Origin: Zygnema cylindricum
Taxonomy: Eukaryota > Streptophyta > Zygnematophyceae > Zygnematales > Zygnemataceae
DNA length: 56,969 nucleotides
Direction of reading: 5' to 3'
Assembly: GCA_037447655.1 (NCBI GenBank)
Contig: JBBHKE010002682.1
Coordinates: 231,585-288,553 of the forward strand
The position numbers were made by a program, and so were the translations under genes. The notes beneath the pieces were generated by a model that did not search any database, was not told the origin of the DNA, and saw nothing but the letters and a program-made list of their open reading frames with translations. Each line of letters begins with the position of its first letter. Position 1 is the stretch's first letter. Below are positions 23,502 to 35,777 of this stretch, piece after piece.

Positions 23502-24549
23502 TGTAGAAATTAATGGTTTTAAAGTATTTTCTAGATTTGAATAGAAATAAAGAAGCCGAGGCAGTCTACCTCTAACTTCTCTCTCCAACTCTCAAACTTG
23601 TCGCAGTCACTGAGAAATTGGAGAGGAAGCTAGAGCCATGGCTACCTAGGCTATCCTGAGGTTTACGGGAAATTTATACTAGTTAGGGGATTATTTACTA
23701 AAAGTTATATGCCGGCCACAGGATTTGATCCTAGTACCTGCCGGCCGACACATATTAGATATCCGGTATCCTTAGCCGTTAAGTCTAGAAGTAGTCTTAC
23801 GCATTATATAGTACGATAATAAATTAAACATTAATTCATAGGATAAATCATTTAACTAAAATTGTTAATGGGATACATAGATCTGGTATGTAAAAGTACG
23901 AATTGCGGTACGGATAAGAAATCAATAGCGCGCATAGATTTCGTAAGCGAAACAAATACCCCGCATGGATTTATTACGGCTACGATCAAATACGAGTTTA
24001 ATCGAACGGCCGGAATTAGCGCCGAGATCGCGGAAGAAGAATTCGGCGGTTTGTGGGCATCGTCACATCGGATGACATGTGGCGATGTTACATTGGAGCG
24101 CGGCATCTCCGAGGATTGGAGGAGCGAATTCGGACATACCACGTGTCGACATTTAGGCCATGTCGTACAATATCTGTATATAAAGTACACCGGCAACTGT
24201 ACTTTTGCGTACGGAAATGTAATCTGATTGGTTCCGTACATCAATAGATAGAGTCTGTGAGAGAGATAGGACTTAGAAAAAATTAGAAGATAGGACCCCC
24301 TCTCCCAAAGAGCTTCTGTACAAAAGGTAAACTTTGACCCTCCCTAACTTACTGCTCAGGGGAGCAAATTCAGAGATTCTTTTTGCTATCGACTCACGGG
24401 AGTCTTGTCTTCACAACGGTGAAGTTGGATAGAGTTTTTGTCTGTCAAGGTGACAGTTATTTTTGCTGAAACACAAAGGGGTCAGGGTTATCCTAGAGGC
24501 TTCTTGGAAGCAGTCCACTCTGAGGACTTATGGAGGTATCAGAGTTTCA
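23502..24549 (+). repeat. Family F LTR L2, 5' LTR of element F-I
   Basis: 1048 bp, TGTAGAAATTAATGG to GAGTTTCA. A TATA-like box lies at 24176-24183 (tatataaa). The gag ATG at 24530 is 20 nt inside the LTR. The terminus is fixed by comparison with the CGCTC-bounded copy at 36681. Confidence 0.9.
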
Positions 24550-27500
24550 GGTTATGGGCCCACCCTTTAGGGTACCAATCTTTAGTGGGAAAGTATGATG
24601 ATAGGAGCTCTATGCGAAAAAATGTTTTGGGGGATAGTCAGTGGACGGTTGGGGCGCCCATCAAGTCTTGGAATTCCTCGGGGTTTGGAAGAAGCACATT
24701 CACTAGGAAAGAGGATCCACCTTCAACGGAGGAAACAAAAGAAGGAGAGGTGGTGGACAAAGGAAGGGAGAAGGAGGCGAACACACCAATAGCAACTGGT
24801 TTGGCATTCATGTCACCTATTGCGAGGAACGAGGAGAATGATACTGAAACCTGGGACGTCAACAACATGGCGGCAAAGCACTTTATCCTACGCCATCTCA
24901 CACAAGGACTTGCATGTCCTCATTTGCAAGTAGAAAGGGCATCCAATCTTTGGATGGCTCTCATAGAGATGTACCGAAGTGGTACGATTCAGCAACAACA
25001 GTTGGCTGATCAGAAAGTTAAGGAGTATGTATACAAAGGGGAAATATGTTGGATTTTTGCAATGAGCTTGCTACACTCTTCATGGAGCTAGAGAGTGCGG
25101 GAAAAGATTTTAGTGAAAAAGAAAAGGTTAACTGTTTATTGATGAAGTTACCTGATGAGTTCGAGAACATAGTCAACCGTGTGCAGGACTTGCCGCACTC
25201 AAGGTGAATATGGAACTCAGCGGTAGGGATGATTCTTGTTCGAGAGAATACGATTGAGATCCGAAGGGGAGGAAAGAGTGGCCAAGCCTTGGCAACAGCG
25301 AGTGACTGGAGGAACAAGGATTCCCGGAAACCAGTCGGAAACTATGGGGGTAGAAGCAAGAAAAAACAGGCTGACGAGTTTGAACCAAGGGCTCCCAAAG
25401 GTTTATGTCATTTTTGTAAGAAACCGGGGCACTATATGGCAGAGTGCACTAAGCTAACTGAGCTTCGGTTAAAGGAGGGGCAGACCGGTGGTACCCCGAG
25501 AGGAAAGAAAAAGGCCCTTGTCACACAGGTACTCGAGGCGGAATCTGAGGATGAGGACGATGAGCTCCTTTTGGATGAGGAGTTAGAGGCGAAAAATGAG
25601 GTTGAAATTCCACGAAGGCAGAAATGTGCTTACAGTGGATTGAAAGGTGAAGCAGGTTGGATTATAGATTCAGGTGCCTCCATGCACATGGGTAAGGATA
25701 GGCACCTTTTCAATATGATAAGAAAGATTCCCACCGTAGAGATAGAGTACGGGGATAGGAGGATAGTCACCACTACTCTTGTAAGATCGGTAGATCTGAA
25801 AGTGTTAGTAGAAGGAAAGACATCCAAAGTAACATTCTCCGATGTATTGTTTATTCCGGTGCTGAATAAAAACCTTATTTCTACAGCTATATTAGATGAT
25901 AAGGGTTTTTTCACTAGCACTAGGGAAGGAGTCTTTACTGCTAGTTTTGAGGAGGATGTCTATTTCATTGCAAAGAAAGGTAGCCATGGGATGTTTAGGC
26001 TGATCTTAAGTAATGAAACGAAGAAACTTTATTATGCTGGTGTTCATGATATTATGATGTGGCATAAGAGGCTTGGGCATGTGAATCTAGACAAGTTAAG
26101 AGAGATGAAATAGATGGGAGTGGTGGAAGGGATTCAGTTCAGTGAGAGTGATGATATAAGTGATTGTAGTGGATGTGCTCAAGGGAAAGCAGCAGATTAC
26201 CCTTTCCTAAAACAACCACCTATAAGGGAGAAAAATTTCTAGATCTAGTACACTCAGATATTTGGGGACCGTCTAGGGTGCCCTCACCGGGGGGGAAGAG
26301 ATTTATGATGACTATAACTGATGATTGGTCTCTGTATTCCCGGTTGTATTTTTTGAAAAACAAGTCAGAAGCTCAGAATTGTTTTAGAAAATATAAAGCA
26401 TGGAGCGAAAAACTCCATGAAACTCCAATCAAGAGAATAAGGAGTGACAATGGTGGAGAGTATACTTCTAACCAGTTTGAGGATTTTCTGAGGGAAGATG
26501 GGGTCCAACACCTAAAGACAGTTCCAAAAAATCCGGAACAAAATGGGGTAGCTGAAAGGTTAAATAGAACACTAAGTGATAGTGCTAGAAATATGTTGTC
26601 AGATAAGAAGATAGGAAAAAAGGTTTTGGGCAAAAGCAATGAACTATGCTTATTACCTCAAAAAAAGAGTTCTTACTTCAGCTATAAAAGATCAAACACC
26701 TTATGAGAGATGGATAGGCCAGAAACCAGACTTATCTCACTTAAAGGTTTTCGGCAGTCAAGTATTCAGTCTAGATACAGATCGGTCTAATTGGAAGCTA
26801 GATCCTAAAGGAAAACCGGGATACTTATTAGGATATGATGAGGATGTTAAAGGATATAGAGTTTATGATCTAAAAAGAGAAGATATAATCTAAGTAAAGC
26901 ATCTAGTAGTTATGGATGAAGGAATGTCTGTGGATCCCTTCAAATATACAAAGTCAGTAAAAATCAGATTTGAGTCAGAAAATTCCGATGACTTTGAGCT
27001 CCCTAACTATCCGGGTTTTAGAGACGATAACATTCTTGCAGGTACAAATCAGACCGAAAAGGCCTCGGCTGTGGAAACTCCAGTAATAACTCTACCCGAA
27101 GCGGAAGACGTGGTGGAAATTGATTTGGAATCAAGGGATAGGGGAGAAGCCGAGTTTGTTCGAAAGAATCCACGAGAACCATCTATTCCGGCCTCAGATT
27201 TTGAGGGGGGGAGGAGAAGTAGCAAAAGACTGCAAAAAAAACAGGTTAATAACAAGGTAACTAAACTATCTCATCAAGATGAACCTCAAACTTATGGAGA
27301 GGCGATGACTTGTCCAGAAAGAAATCGGTGGAAGACAGCCATCAATGAGGAGATGGCCTCAATTATGGCAGCCGATACTTGGGAGCTGGTGGATTGTCCA
27401 CCTAACGAAAAACCAATCGGTTGTTAGTGGGTTTTTAAATTAAAACTGAACCCAGATAACACAATCAAGCGCTACTTGGCCAGATTAGTGGCAAAGGGAT

Positions 27501-28833
27501 TTACACAAAATGAGGGAATTGACTACGAGGAAACCTTTGCCCCGGTGGTCAGATTTCCCTCCGTCCCCATACTTCTCAGTCTGGCAGCAGCGGAAGACAT
27601 GGAAGTGCACCAGATGGAGATCAAAACAGCCTTTTTGCATGGAGAATTGGAAGAGGAGATCTTCATGCGAGAACCCGAAGGGTTTGTGGAGGAAGGAGAG
27701 GAGAGTAAGGTATGCCGGCTGATTAAATCTCTTTATGGTTTGAAACATGCGCCTCGACATTGGAATAAGAAGCTTGATGAGTTTCTTACCGGTCTGGGAT
27801 ATATCCGGATCAGCTCAGATCACTTAATCTATGTTTTCGAAGATGAGGAAGGTTTTATATTTATTGCAATTTATGTTGATGATTTGCTTGTTTTAAGTAA
27901 ATCAATGGAAAAAATTAATAAACTGAAAACCGATCTTAAGGGGAGATTTGAAATGAAGGATATGGGGGAAGCAAAATATATTTTGGGAATTCAAGTAGAA
28001 AGAGACCGAAAAAGAAAGATTATAAGATTGACTCAAAAGGAAGCAATAGGGAACATGCTTGAAAAATTTCAGATGGATAAAGCTAATAGTTGTACAACTC
28101 CAATGGAGTTGAAGAAGGGAAGTGAGGGGAGTGAGGAAGAAGGAGTCATAGTCTTAGACGAGGAATTATCTCCTGAAGAACAGAAGTTCATGCAAACTAT
28201 TCCTTACAGGCAAGTAGTGGGAAGTCTAATCTATTTTATGAATTCTACCCGGCCGGATTTGGCTGCAACTGTAGGAGTGCTGAGTAGAAGTCTAAATGCT
28301 CCCACTAAGAGGGATTGGGAGGCAGCTAAAAGAGTCCTTAAATATTTGATAGGAACTAAGGATCTATGGTTCCATTTGGGTGGGGAGAATACTAACATCA
28401 CTACTTGGAGTGATGCTAGTTATGGTGATGCTCCGATGAGGAGATGCACTTCTGGATATGTATTATATGTGGATGATGGGGCTTGCTGTTGGAGTAGCAA
28501 ACAACAAAAAGTTATTGCTCAGCCACCATGGAGGGTGAGTATATGGCCTCTTTCTATGCTGTAAAATAATTGATGTGGGTTAAGTCTTTGCTTGGTGAGC
28601 TTGGTCACCTTAAGAGTGGTGTGCAGAAAATATTTTGTGATAATCAGGCAGCAATCGCTATTTCTGCCAATCCTAAATATCATTTTAAAGCCAAACACAT
28701 GGACATTAGACTGAGCTTTGTTAGAGAGAAAGTAGAAAACAAAGTAATCAGTTAAGAGTACCGACCACATAGTGAGATGGTAGCAGATATGATGACCAAA
28801 CTTGTGCCTAAAAAACCTTAAAAAACCCTAATG
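24530..28833 (+). pseudogene. Family F copia gag-pol, element F-I
   Basis: A Ty1/copia polyprotein in canonical order. Gag includes QQLADQKVKEYVYKG. The CCHC knuckle CHFCKKPGHYMAEC is at 25406-25447, protease DSGAS at 25667-25681, GAG-pre-integrase MMWHKRLGH near 26054 and the integrase core (DNGGEYTSNQFEDF) at 26173-26706. Reverse transcriptase with catalytic YVDD lies at 27872-27883, and RNase H (WSDASYGDAPMRRCTSGY) near 28410. Lesions include a short deletion after PIFSG (24585), frameshifts near 25050 and 26190, a TGA at 25205, a TAG at 26112, another TAG at 27426 and a TAA after the RNase H start near 28564. It lacks the normal pol end and polypurine tract seen at 44790-44881. It cannot make a complete polyprotein. 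Confidence 0.92.
24550..24564 (+). promoter_or_regulatory. Primer-binding site, initiator tRNA-Met anticodon arm
   Basis: GGTTATGGGCCCACC follows the LTR end directly. It is complementary to the anticodon stem-loop of plant initiator tRNA-Met as I remember that tRNA, the half-tRNA priming mode known from Drosophila copia and yeast Ty5. The same block is next to L4, L6 and L8. It is also coding: the gag frame reads V-M-G-P through it. Confidence 0.75.
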
Positions 28834-28838
28834 CTCCA

Positions 28839-29190
28839 TTTTAAGTATTTTCTAGGTCTAAATAGAAATATAGAAAGAAGCCGAGGCAGTCTACCTCTAA
28901 CTTCTTTCTCCAACTCTCAAACTTGTCGCAGTCACTGAGAAATTGGAGAGGGAGCTAGAGCCATGGCTACCTAGGCTATCCAGAGGTTTACGGGAAATAT
29001 ACATTAGTTAGGGGTTTTATTTACTAAAAGGTATGTGCCAGCCATAGGATTTGATCCTTGTACCTGCCGACCGGCAGACAGCTGGTAGCTAGTAGCCTTA
29101 GCCGTTAAGCCTAGACCTACTGTTACGTACTATATGGTTTGATATTTAATTAAACATTTCCACGTAGGATAATTCATTTAACTGTAATAA
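28839..29190 (+). repeat. Family F LTR L3, truncated 3' LTR of F-I
   Basis: LTR homology starts abruptly at TTTTAAGTATTTTCTAGG; the first 20 or so bases and the polypurine tract are replaced by aaaaaaccctaatgctccat. It ends near 29190, where fragments of other F LTRs follow. Confidence 0.85.
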
Positions 29191-29281
29191 ACTGGACGAA
29201 ACCAATCAGATTACTCCTCTGTATGAAACTCTGAGACCTCCATAAGTCCTCAGAGTGGACAGCTTCTAAGAAGCCTCTAGG
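29191..29281 (-). repeat. Patchwork of two small F LTR fragments
   Basis: 29192-29224 (reverse: tacagaggagtaatctg) is a mid-LTR segment. 29225-29281 (reverse: cctagaggcttc...GAGTTTCA) is the last 57 bp of an LTR. Both read on the minus strand but in non-collinear order. They join the plus-strand L3 to the minus-strand gag of F-II. Confidence 0.7.
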
Positions 29282-30781
29282 TTAGATCAGCCTAAACATC
29301 CCATGGCTACCTTTCTCAGCAATGAAATAGACATCCTCCTCAAAACTAGCAGTAAAGACTCCTTCCCTAGTGCTAGTGAAAAAACCCTTATCATCTAATA
29401 TAGATGTAGAAATAAGGTTTTTGTTCAGCTCCGGAATAAACAATACATTGGAGAATGTTACTATGGATGTCTTTCCTTCTACTAACACTTTCAGATCTAC
29501 CGATCCTACAAGAGTAGTGGTGATTATCCTTCCATCCTCGTACTCTATCTCTACGCTGGGAATATTTCTAATCATAGTGAACAGGTGCCTATCCTTACAC
29601 ATGTGCATGGAGGCACCTGAATCTACAATCCATTGTGTTTCACCTTTCAATCCACCGTAAGCACATTTCTGCCTTGGTGGAATTTCGACCTCGTTTTTAG
29701 CCTCTGACTCCTCATCTAAAAGGAGCTCATCGTCCTCGTCCTCGGATTCGGCCTCATCTACCTGTGTCACAAGGGCCTTTTTTTTTCCTCTCGGGGTACC
29801 ACCGGTCTGCCTCTCCTTTAACTGAAGCTCGGTTAGCTTAGTGCACTCTGCCATATAGTGCCCTGGTTTCTTACAAAAATGACAAAAACCTTTAGAAGCC
29901 ATTGGTCCAAACTCGTCGCTCTCATTTTTCTGCTCCCTCCCCCCATAGTTTTCGACAGGTTTCCGGGAATCCTTGTTCCTCCAATCGGTCGAAGTTGCCA
30001 AGGCTTGGCCACTCTTTCCTCCCCTTCGGATCTCAATCGTATTCTCCCGAACGCGAATAAACCCTACCACTGAGTTCCATATCCACCTTGAGTTTGGCAA
30101 GTCTTGCACACGGTTGACTATGTTCTCGAACTCATCGGGTAACTTCATCAGTAAACAGTTAACCTTTTTTTTTTCACTAAAATCTTTTCCCACACTCTCT
30201 AGCTCCATGAAGAGGGTAGCAAGCTCATTGCAAAAATCCAACATTTTCCCCCCTTTGTATACATATTCGTTAACTTCTGATCAGCCAACTGTTGTTGCTG
30301 AATCATCCCACTTCGGTACATCTCCATGAGAGCCATCCAAAGATCAGATGCCCTTTGTACCTGCAAATGAGGACATGCAAGTCCTTGAGTGAGATGGCGT
30401 AGGATGAAGTACTTTGCCGCCATATTGTTGAAGTCCCAGGTTTCAGTATCATTCTCCTCGTTCCTCGGAATAGATGACATGAATGCCGAACCAGTTGTTA
30501 TTGGTGTGGTAGCCTCTTTCTCCTTTCCTTTGTCCACCACCTCTCCTTCTTTTGTTTCCTCCGTTGAAGGTGGATCCTCTTTCCTGGTGAATCTGCTTCC
30601 TCTAAACCCTAGAGGAATGCCAAGACTTGATGGACGCCCCAACCGTCCACTTTCTATCCCCCAAAACCTTTTTTCGCATATAGCTCCTATCATCATACTT
30701 TCCCAGTATATCAAGCGAGTTCCATTAAAGATTGGTACCCTATAGGGTGGGCCCATAACCTGAAACTCTGAGACCTCTATA
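29282..30781 (-). pseudogene. Family F gag-protease fragment, element F-II
   Basis: It reads from the LTR of 30762-31796. The expected LTR-borne start codon is ATA instead of ATG (30781), and the next ATG is at 30756 (MGPPYRVPIFNGT). Gag is open to about 30199. After a frameshift it runs 30244-29282 with the CCHC knuckle CHFCKKPGHYMAEC, an acidic ESEDEDDELLLDEE linker and protease DSGASMHMC. It stops in the GAG-pre-integrase at MFRLI, so integrase, reverse transcriptase and RNase H are absent. Confidence 0.9.
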
Positions 30782-31796
30782 AATCCTCAGAGTGGACAGC
30801 TTCCAAGAAGCCTCTAGGATAACCCTGACCCCTTTGTGTTTCAGCAAAAATAACTGTCACCCTGGTTGACAAAAACTCTGACCAACTCCACCCCTGTGAA
30901 GAGAAGACTCCCTTGAGTGGATAGCATAAAGAATCTCTAAATTTGCTTCGCTGAGCAGTAAGTTATGGAGGGTCAAAGTTAACCTTTTGTACAGAAGCTC
31001 TCTGGGAGAGAGGGTCCTATCTTCTGATATTTTCTAGGTCCTATCTCTCTCAAAGACTCTATCTACTGATGTACGGAGCCAATCACATCACAGTTCCGTA
31101 CACAAAAGTACAATTGCCAGTATACTTTATGTACGGACATTGTACGACATGGCTTAAATGTCGACACATGTTATATCCGGATTCGGTGCCATAATCTCCG
31201 GAGACACCACGATCCAATGTAATTTTGCCACGTGACATCCGACGTGGAGATGACCACAAACCGCCTAAATCTTCTTCCGGGATCTTGCGCTAATTCCGGC
31301 CGTCCGATTAAATTCACATTTAATCGTAGCTTAATAAATACATGCGCGGTATTCGTTTCGCTAAAGAAATAAATTCGTGGTATTGATTTCTTATCCGTAC
31401 CGTAATCCGTACTTTTATATTACCGGATCTATGTATCGCGTAAACAATTACAGTTAAATGACTTATCCTATGTGGAAATGTTTAATTAAATATAAAACCA
31501 TATAGTACGTAACACTAGGTCTAGGCTTAATGGCTAAGGCTACCGACTACAAGCTGTCTGCCGGCCGGCAGGTACCAGGATCAAATCCTATGGCTGGCAC
31601 ATACCTTTTAGTAAATAAAACCCCTAACTAATGTATATTTCCCGTAAACCTCTGGATAGCCTAGGTAGCCATGGCTCTAGCTCCCTCTCCAATTTCTCAG
31701 TGACTGCGACAAGTTTGAGAGTTGGAGAAAGAAGTTAGAGGTAGACTGCCTCGGCTTCTTTCTATATTTCTATTTAGACCTAGAAAATACTTAAAA
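30762..31796 (-). repeat. Family F LTR L4, shared by F-III (3') and F-II (5')
   Basis: In minus orientation it begins at 31796 directly after the pol end of F-III, with the same truncated start as L3, and ends GAGTTTCA at 30762. There it is followed by the primer-binding site and gag of F-II. One LTR therefore serves as the 3' LTR of one element and the 5' LTR of the next. Confidence 0.85.
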
Positions 31797-34700
31797 TGGA
31801 GCATTAGGGTTTTTTAAGGTTTTTTAGGCACAAGTTTGGTCATCATATCTGCTACCATCTCACTATGTGGTCGGTACTCTTAACTGATTACTTTGTTTTC
31901 TACTTTCTCTCTAACAAAGCTCAGTCTAATGTCCATGTGTTTGGCTTTAAAATGATATTTAGGATTGGCAGAAATAGCGATTGCTGCCTGATTATCACAA
32001 AATATTTTCTGCACACCACTCTTAAGGTGACCAAGCTCACCAAGCAAAGACTTAACCCACATCAATTATTTTACAGCATAGAAAGAGGCCATATACTCAC
32101 CCTCCATGGTGGACTGAGCAATAACTTTTTGTTGTTTGCTACTCCAACAGCAAGCCCCATCACCCACATATAATACATATCCAGAAGTGCATCTCCTCAT
32201 CGGAGCATCACCATAACTAGCATCACTCCAAGTAGTGATGTCAGTATTCTCCCCACCCAAATGGAACCATAGATCCTTAGTTCCTATCAAATATTTAAGG
32301 ACTCTTTTAGCTGCCTCCCAATCCCTCTTAGTGGGAGCATTTAGACTTCTACTCAGCACTCCTACAGTTGCAGCCAAATCCGGCCGGGTAGAATTCATAA
32401 AATAGATTAGACTTCCCACTACTTGCCTGTAAGGAATAGTTTGCATGAACTTCTGTTCTTCAGGAGATAATTCCTCGTCTAAGACTATGACTCCTTCTTC
32501 CTCACTCCCCTCACTTCCCTTCTTCAACTCCATTGGAGTTGTACAACTATTAGCTTTATCCATCTGAAATTTTTCAAGCATGTTCCCTATTGCTTCCTTT
32601 TGAGTCAATCTTATAATCTTTCTTTTTCGGTCTCTTTCTACTTGAATTCCCAAAATATATTTTGCTTCCCCCATATCCTTCATTTCAAATCTCCCCTTAA
32701 GATCGGTTTTCAGTTTATTAATTTTTTCCATTGATTTACTTAAAACAAGCAAATCATCAACATAAATTGCAATAAATATAAAACCTTCCTCATCTTCGAA
32801 AACATAGATTAAGTGATCTGAGCTGATCCGGATATATCCCAGACCGGTAAGAAACTCATCAAGCTTCTTATTCCAATGTCGAGGCGCATGTTTCAAACCA
32901 TAAAGAGATTTAATCAGCCGGCATACCTTACTCTCCTCTCCTTCCTCCACAAACCCTTCGGGTTCTCGCATGAAGATCTCCTCTTCCAATTCTCCATGCA
33001 AAAAGGCTGTTTTGATCTCCATCTGGTGCACTTCCATGTCTTCCGCTGCTGCCAGACTGAGAAGTATGGGGACGGAGGGAAATCTGACCACCGGGGCAAA
33101 GGTTTCCTCGTAGTCAATTCCCTCATTTTGTGTAAATCCCTTTGCCACTAGTCGGGCCTTGTAGTGCTCGATTGTGTTATATGGGTTCAGTTTTATTTGA
33201 AAACCCACTTACAACCGATTGGTTTTCCGTTAGGTGGAGAATCCACCAGCTCCCAAGTATCGGCTGCCATAATTGAGGCCATCTCCTCATTGATGGCTTT
33301 CTTCCACCGATTTCTTTCTGGACAAGTCATCGCCTCTCCAAAAGTTTGAGGTTCATCTTGATGAGATAGTTTAGTTACCTTGTTATTAACCTGTTTTTCT
33401 TGCAGTCTTTTGCTACTTCTCCTTCCCCCCTCAAAATCTGAGGCTGAAATAGATGGTTCTCGTGGATTCTTTCGAACAAACTCGGCTTCTCCCCTATCTT
33501 TTGATTCCGAATCGAATTCGACCACGTCTTCCGCTTCGGGTAGAGTTGTCACTGGAGTTTCCACATTCGAGTCCTTTTCGGTCTAATTTGTACCTGCAAG
33601 AATGTCATCTTCTCTAAAACCTGGATAGGTAGGAAGCTCAAAGTCATCGGAATTTTTTGAGTCAAATCTGATTTTTACTGACTTTGTATATTTGAAGAGA
33701 TCCACGGACTTTCTTTCATCCATAACTACTATATGCTTTACTAAGATTATATCTTCCCTTTTTAGATCATAAACTCTATATCCTTTAACATCCTCATCAT
33801 ATCCTAATAAGTATCTCGGTTTTCCTTTAGGATCTAGCTTCTAATTAGACTGATCTGTATGTGGACTGAATACTTGTCTGCCAAAAACCTTTAAGTGAGA
33901 TATGTCTGGTTTCCGGCTTGTCCATCTCTCATAAGGTGTTTGATCTTTTATAGCTGAAGTAAGAACTCTATTTTTGAGGTAATTAGCACAGTTCATTGCT
34001 TCTGCCCAAAATCTTTTTCCTATCTTGTTATCTGACAACATACTTCTAGCACTATCACTTAGTGTTCTATTTAACCTTTCAGCTACCCCATTCTGTTCCG
34101 GGTTTTCTGGAACTGTCTTTTGGTGTTGGACCCTATCTTCCCTCAGAAAATCCTCAAATTGGTTAGAAGTATACTCTCCACCATTATCACTCCTTACTCT
34201 CTTGATTAGAGTTTCATGGAGTTTTTCGCTTCATGCTTTATATTGTGTAAAACAATCCTGAGCTTCGGACTTGTTTTTCAAAAAATACACTCCGGAATAC
34301 CGAGACCAAACATCAGTGATAGTCATCAAAAATCTCTTCCCCCCCGGTGAGGGCACTTTAGCTGGTCCCCAAATATCTTTGTGTACTAGATCTAGAATTT
34401 TTTCTCCCTTATAGGTGGTTGTTTTAGGAAAGGGTAATCTGTGTGTTTTACCTTGAGCACATCCACTAGAATCACTTATATTATCACTCTCATTGAACTG
34501 AATCTCTTCCACCACTCCCATCTTTTTCATCTCTCTTAACTTATCTAGATTTACATGGCCAAGCCTTTTATGCCACATCATAATATCATGAACACCAGCA
34601 TAATAAAGTTTATTCGTTTCATTACTTAAAATCAACATAAACATCCCATGGCTACCTTTCTTAGCAATGAAATAGACATCCTCCTCAAAACTAGCAGTAA

Positions 34701-34975
34701 AGACTCATTCTCTAGTGCTTGTAAAAAAACCCTTATCATGTAATACAGATGTAGAGATGAGGTTTTTGTTCAGCTAAAGAATAAACAATACATCAGCGAA
34801 TGTTACTATGGATGTCTTTCCTTCTACTAACACTTTCAGATCTACCGATCCTACAAGAGTAGTTGTGACTATCCTCCCATCCTCGTACTCTATCTCTACG
34901 GTGGGATTCTTTCTTATTTTAGTGAACAGGTGCCTATCCTTACACATGTGCATGGAGGCACCTGAATATATAATC

Positions 34976-35777
34976 GGTTGTTTTTAGAAAGCTTTAGTCC
35001 TCTTTATGCCTCAGCTGTGAAAGAGAGCTGTTCAGGACTTAAGCTATTTTTGAAGCTTTAGTCCTCTTTATGCCTCAGCTGTGAAAGAGAGCTGTTCAGG
35101 ACTTAAGCTATTTTTGGTTGAGTTCGGTTCAGTACTTACCGAAATTAGTGTGACAGTGAAGTTGGGAGTTCACGGTTCATTCACACTTGGGACACGTGTC
35201 GTCACTTGGGAGAATGCGTGAGTATGTCCTCCGTGGACGTACGGAAATTCGGCAGGACCAGTGGACTTCGTGAAGTCAATTCTACGGTGCCAAATCCTCT
35301 AATCGGACCGCTGACAGCCGCCGCCAACAAATAGTGACGAGGCGTGACTAGATCATTATCACTTTACGTTGTCTGAACTTCGGTGTAAATATTTGTGATA
35401 GAATGTTATATGTACGGCTGAAATTCCTCCGTACAGCTTAGTGTAGTTTCGGTGTATAAAAGTAGGACTTAGTGAATTTGATTTTTAGGAACAAATGATA
35501 TGAAAACTGTACACTCAGTTTTATGTAATTTCATTTCTACATATCTCACAGATTTGTGAGCGGAATTGATTGAAATTTTGTGTGTGTGTTCCTTTGTATG
35601 TTATCTACATTGTGGCAAATTTTCAGGAAGTTTTGTGCGTTTTTCTGAAAGTTATAGTCTGTCAAAGTTGCTGTTCAGCCATCGGTATTTGTGGAAGCTT
35701 CCTCTCTTGATTTGTTCTACGATGACTACTGCTGCATCTTCTTCATCTTCAGTACCAACACTTGTCTCAGAACAACA
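34976..35777 (+). repeat. Solo LTR of family G (802 bp) in F-III protease
   Basis: Flanked by TAATC at 34971-34975 and 35778-35782. It ends GAACAACA. TATA-like gtataaaagtagg is near 35452. A 64-bp tandem duplication lies near its start. An ATG at 35722 lies 56 nt before the LTR end and opens MTTAASSSSSVPTLVSEQ, in frame with the end. The first bases (CGGTTG or GGTTG) have decayed from TGTTGG. Confidence 0.88.
34989..35116 (+). repeat. 64-bp perfect tandem duplication in the G LTR
   Basis: aagctttagtcctctttatg starts at 34989 and again at 35053 with the sequence between duplicated exactly, so it is recent. Confidence 0.92.

Noticed and set aside
24535-24544. GGTATCAGAG as a conventional initiator tRNA-Met (3' end) primer-binding site
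   Set aside because: It lies inside the LTR, whose end (GAGTTTCA) is fixed by the CGCTC-bounded F-IV copy and by L7. Other copies read GGTCTCAGAG. The block directly after the LTR fits the anticodon arm instead.
24438-25091. 217-codon frame starting in the F LTR (MSVKVTVIF...)
   Set aside because: Its first part is LTR sequence in the wrong frame. Gag starts at 24530 in another frame, and the C-terminal half is gag read after a frameshift.
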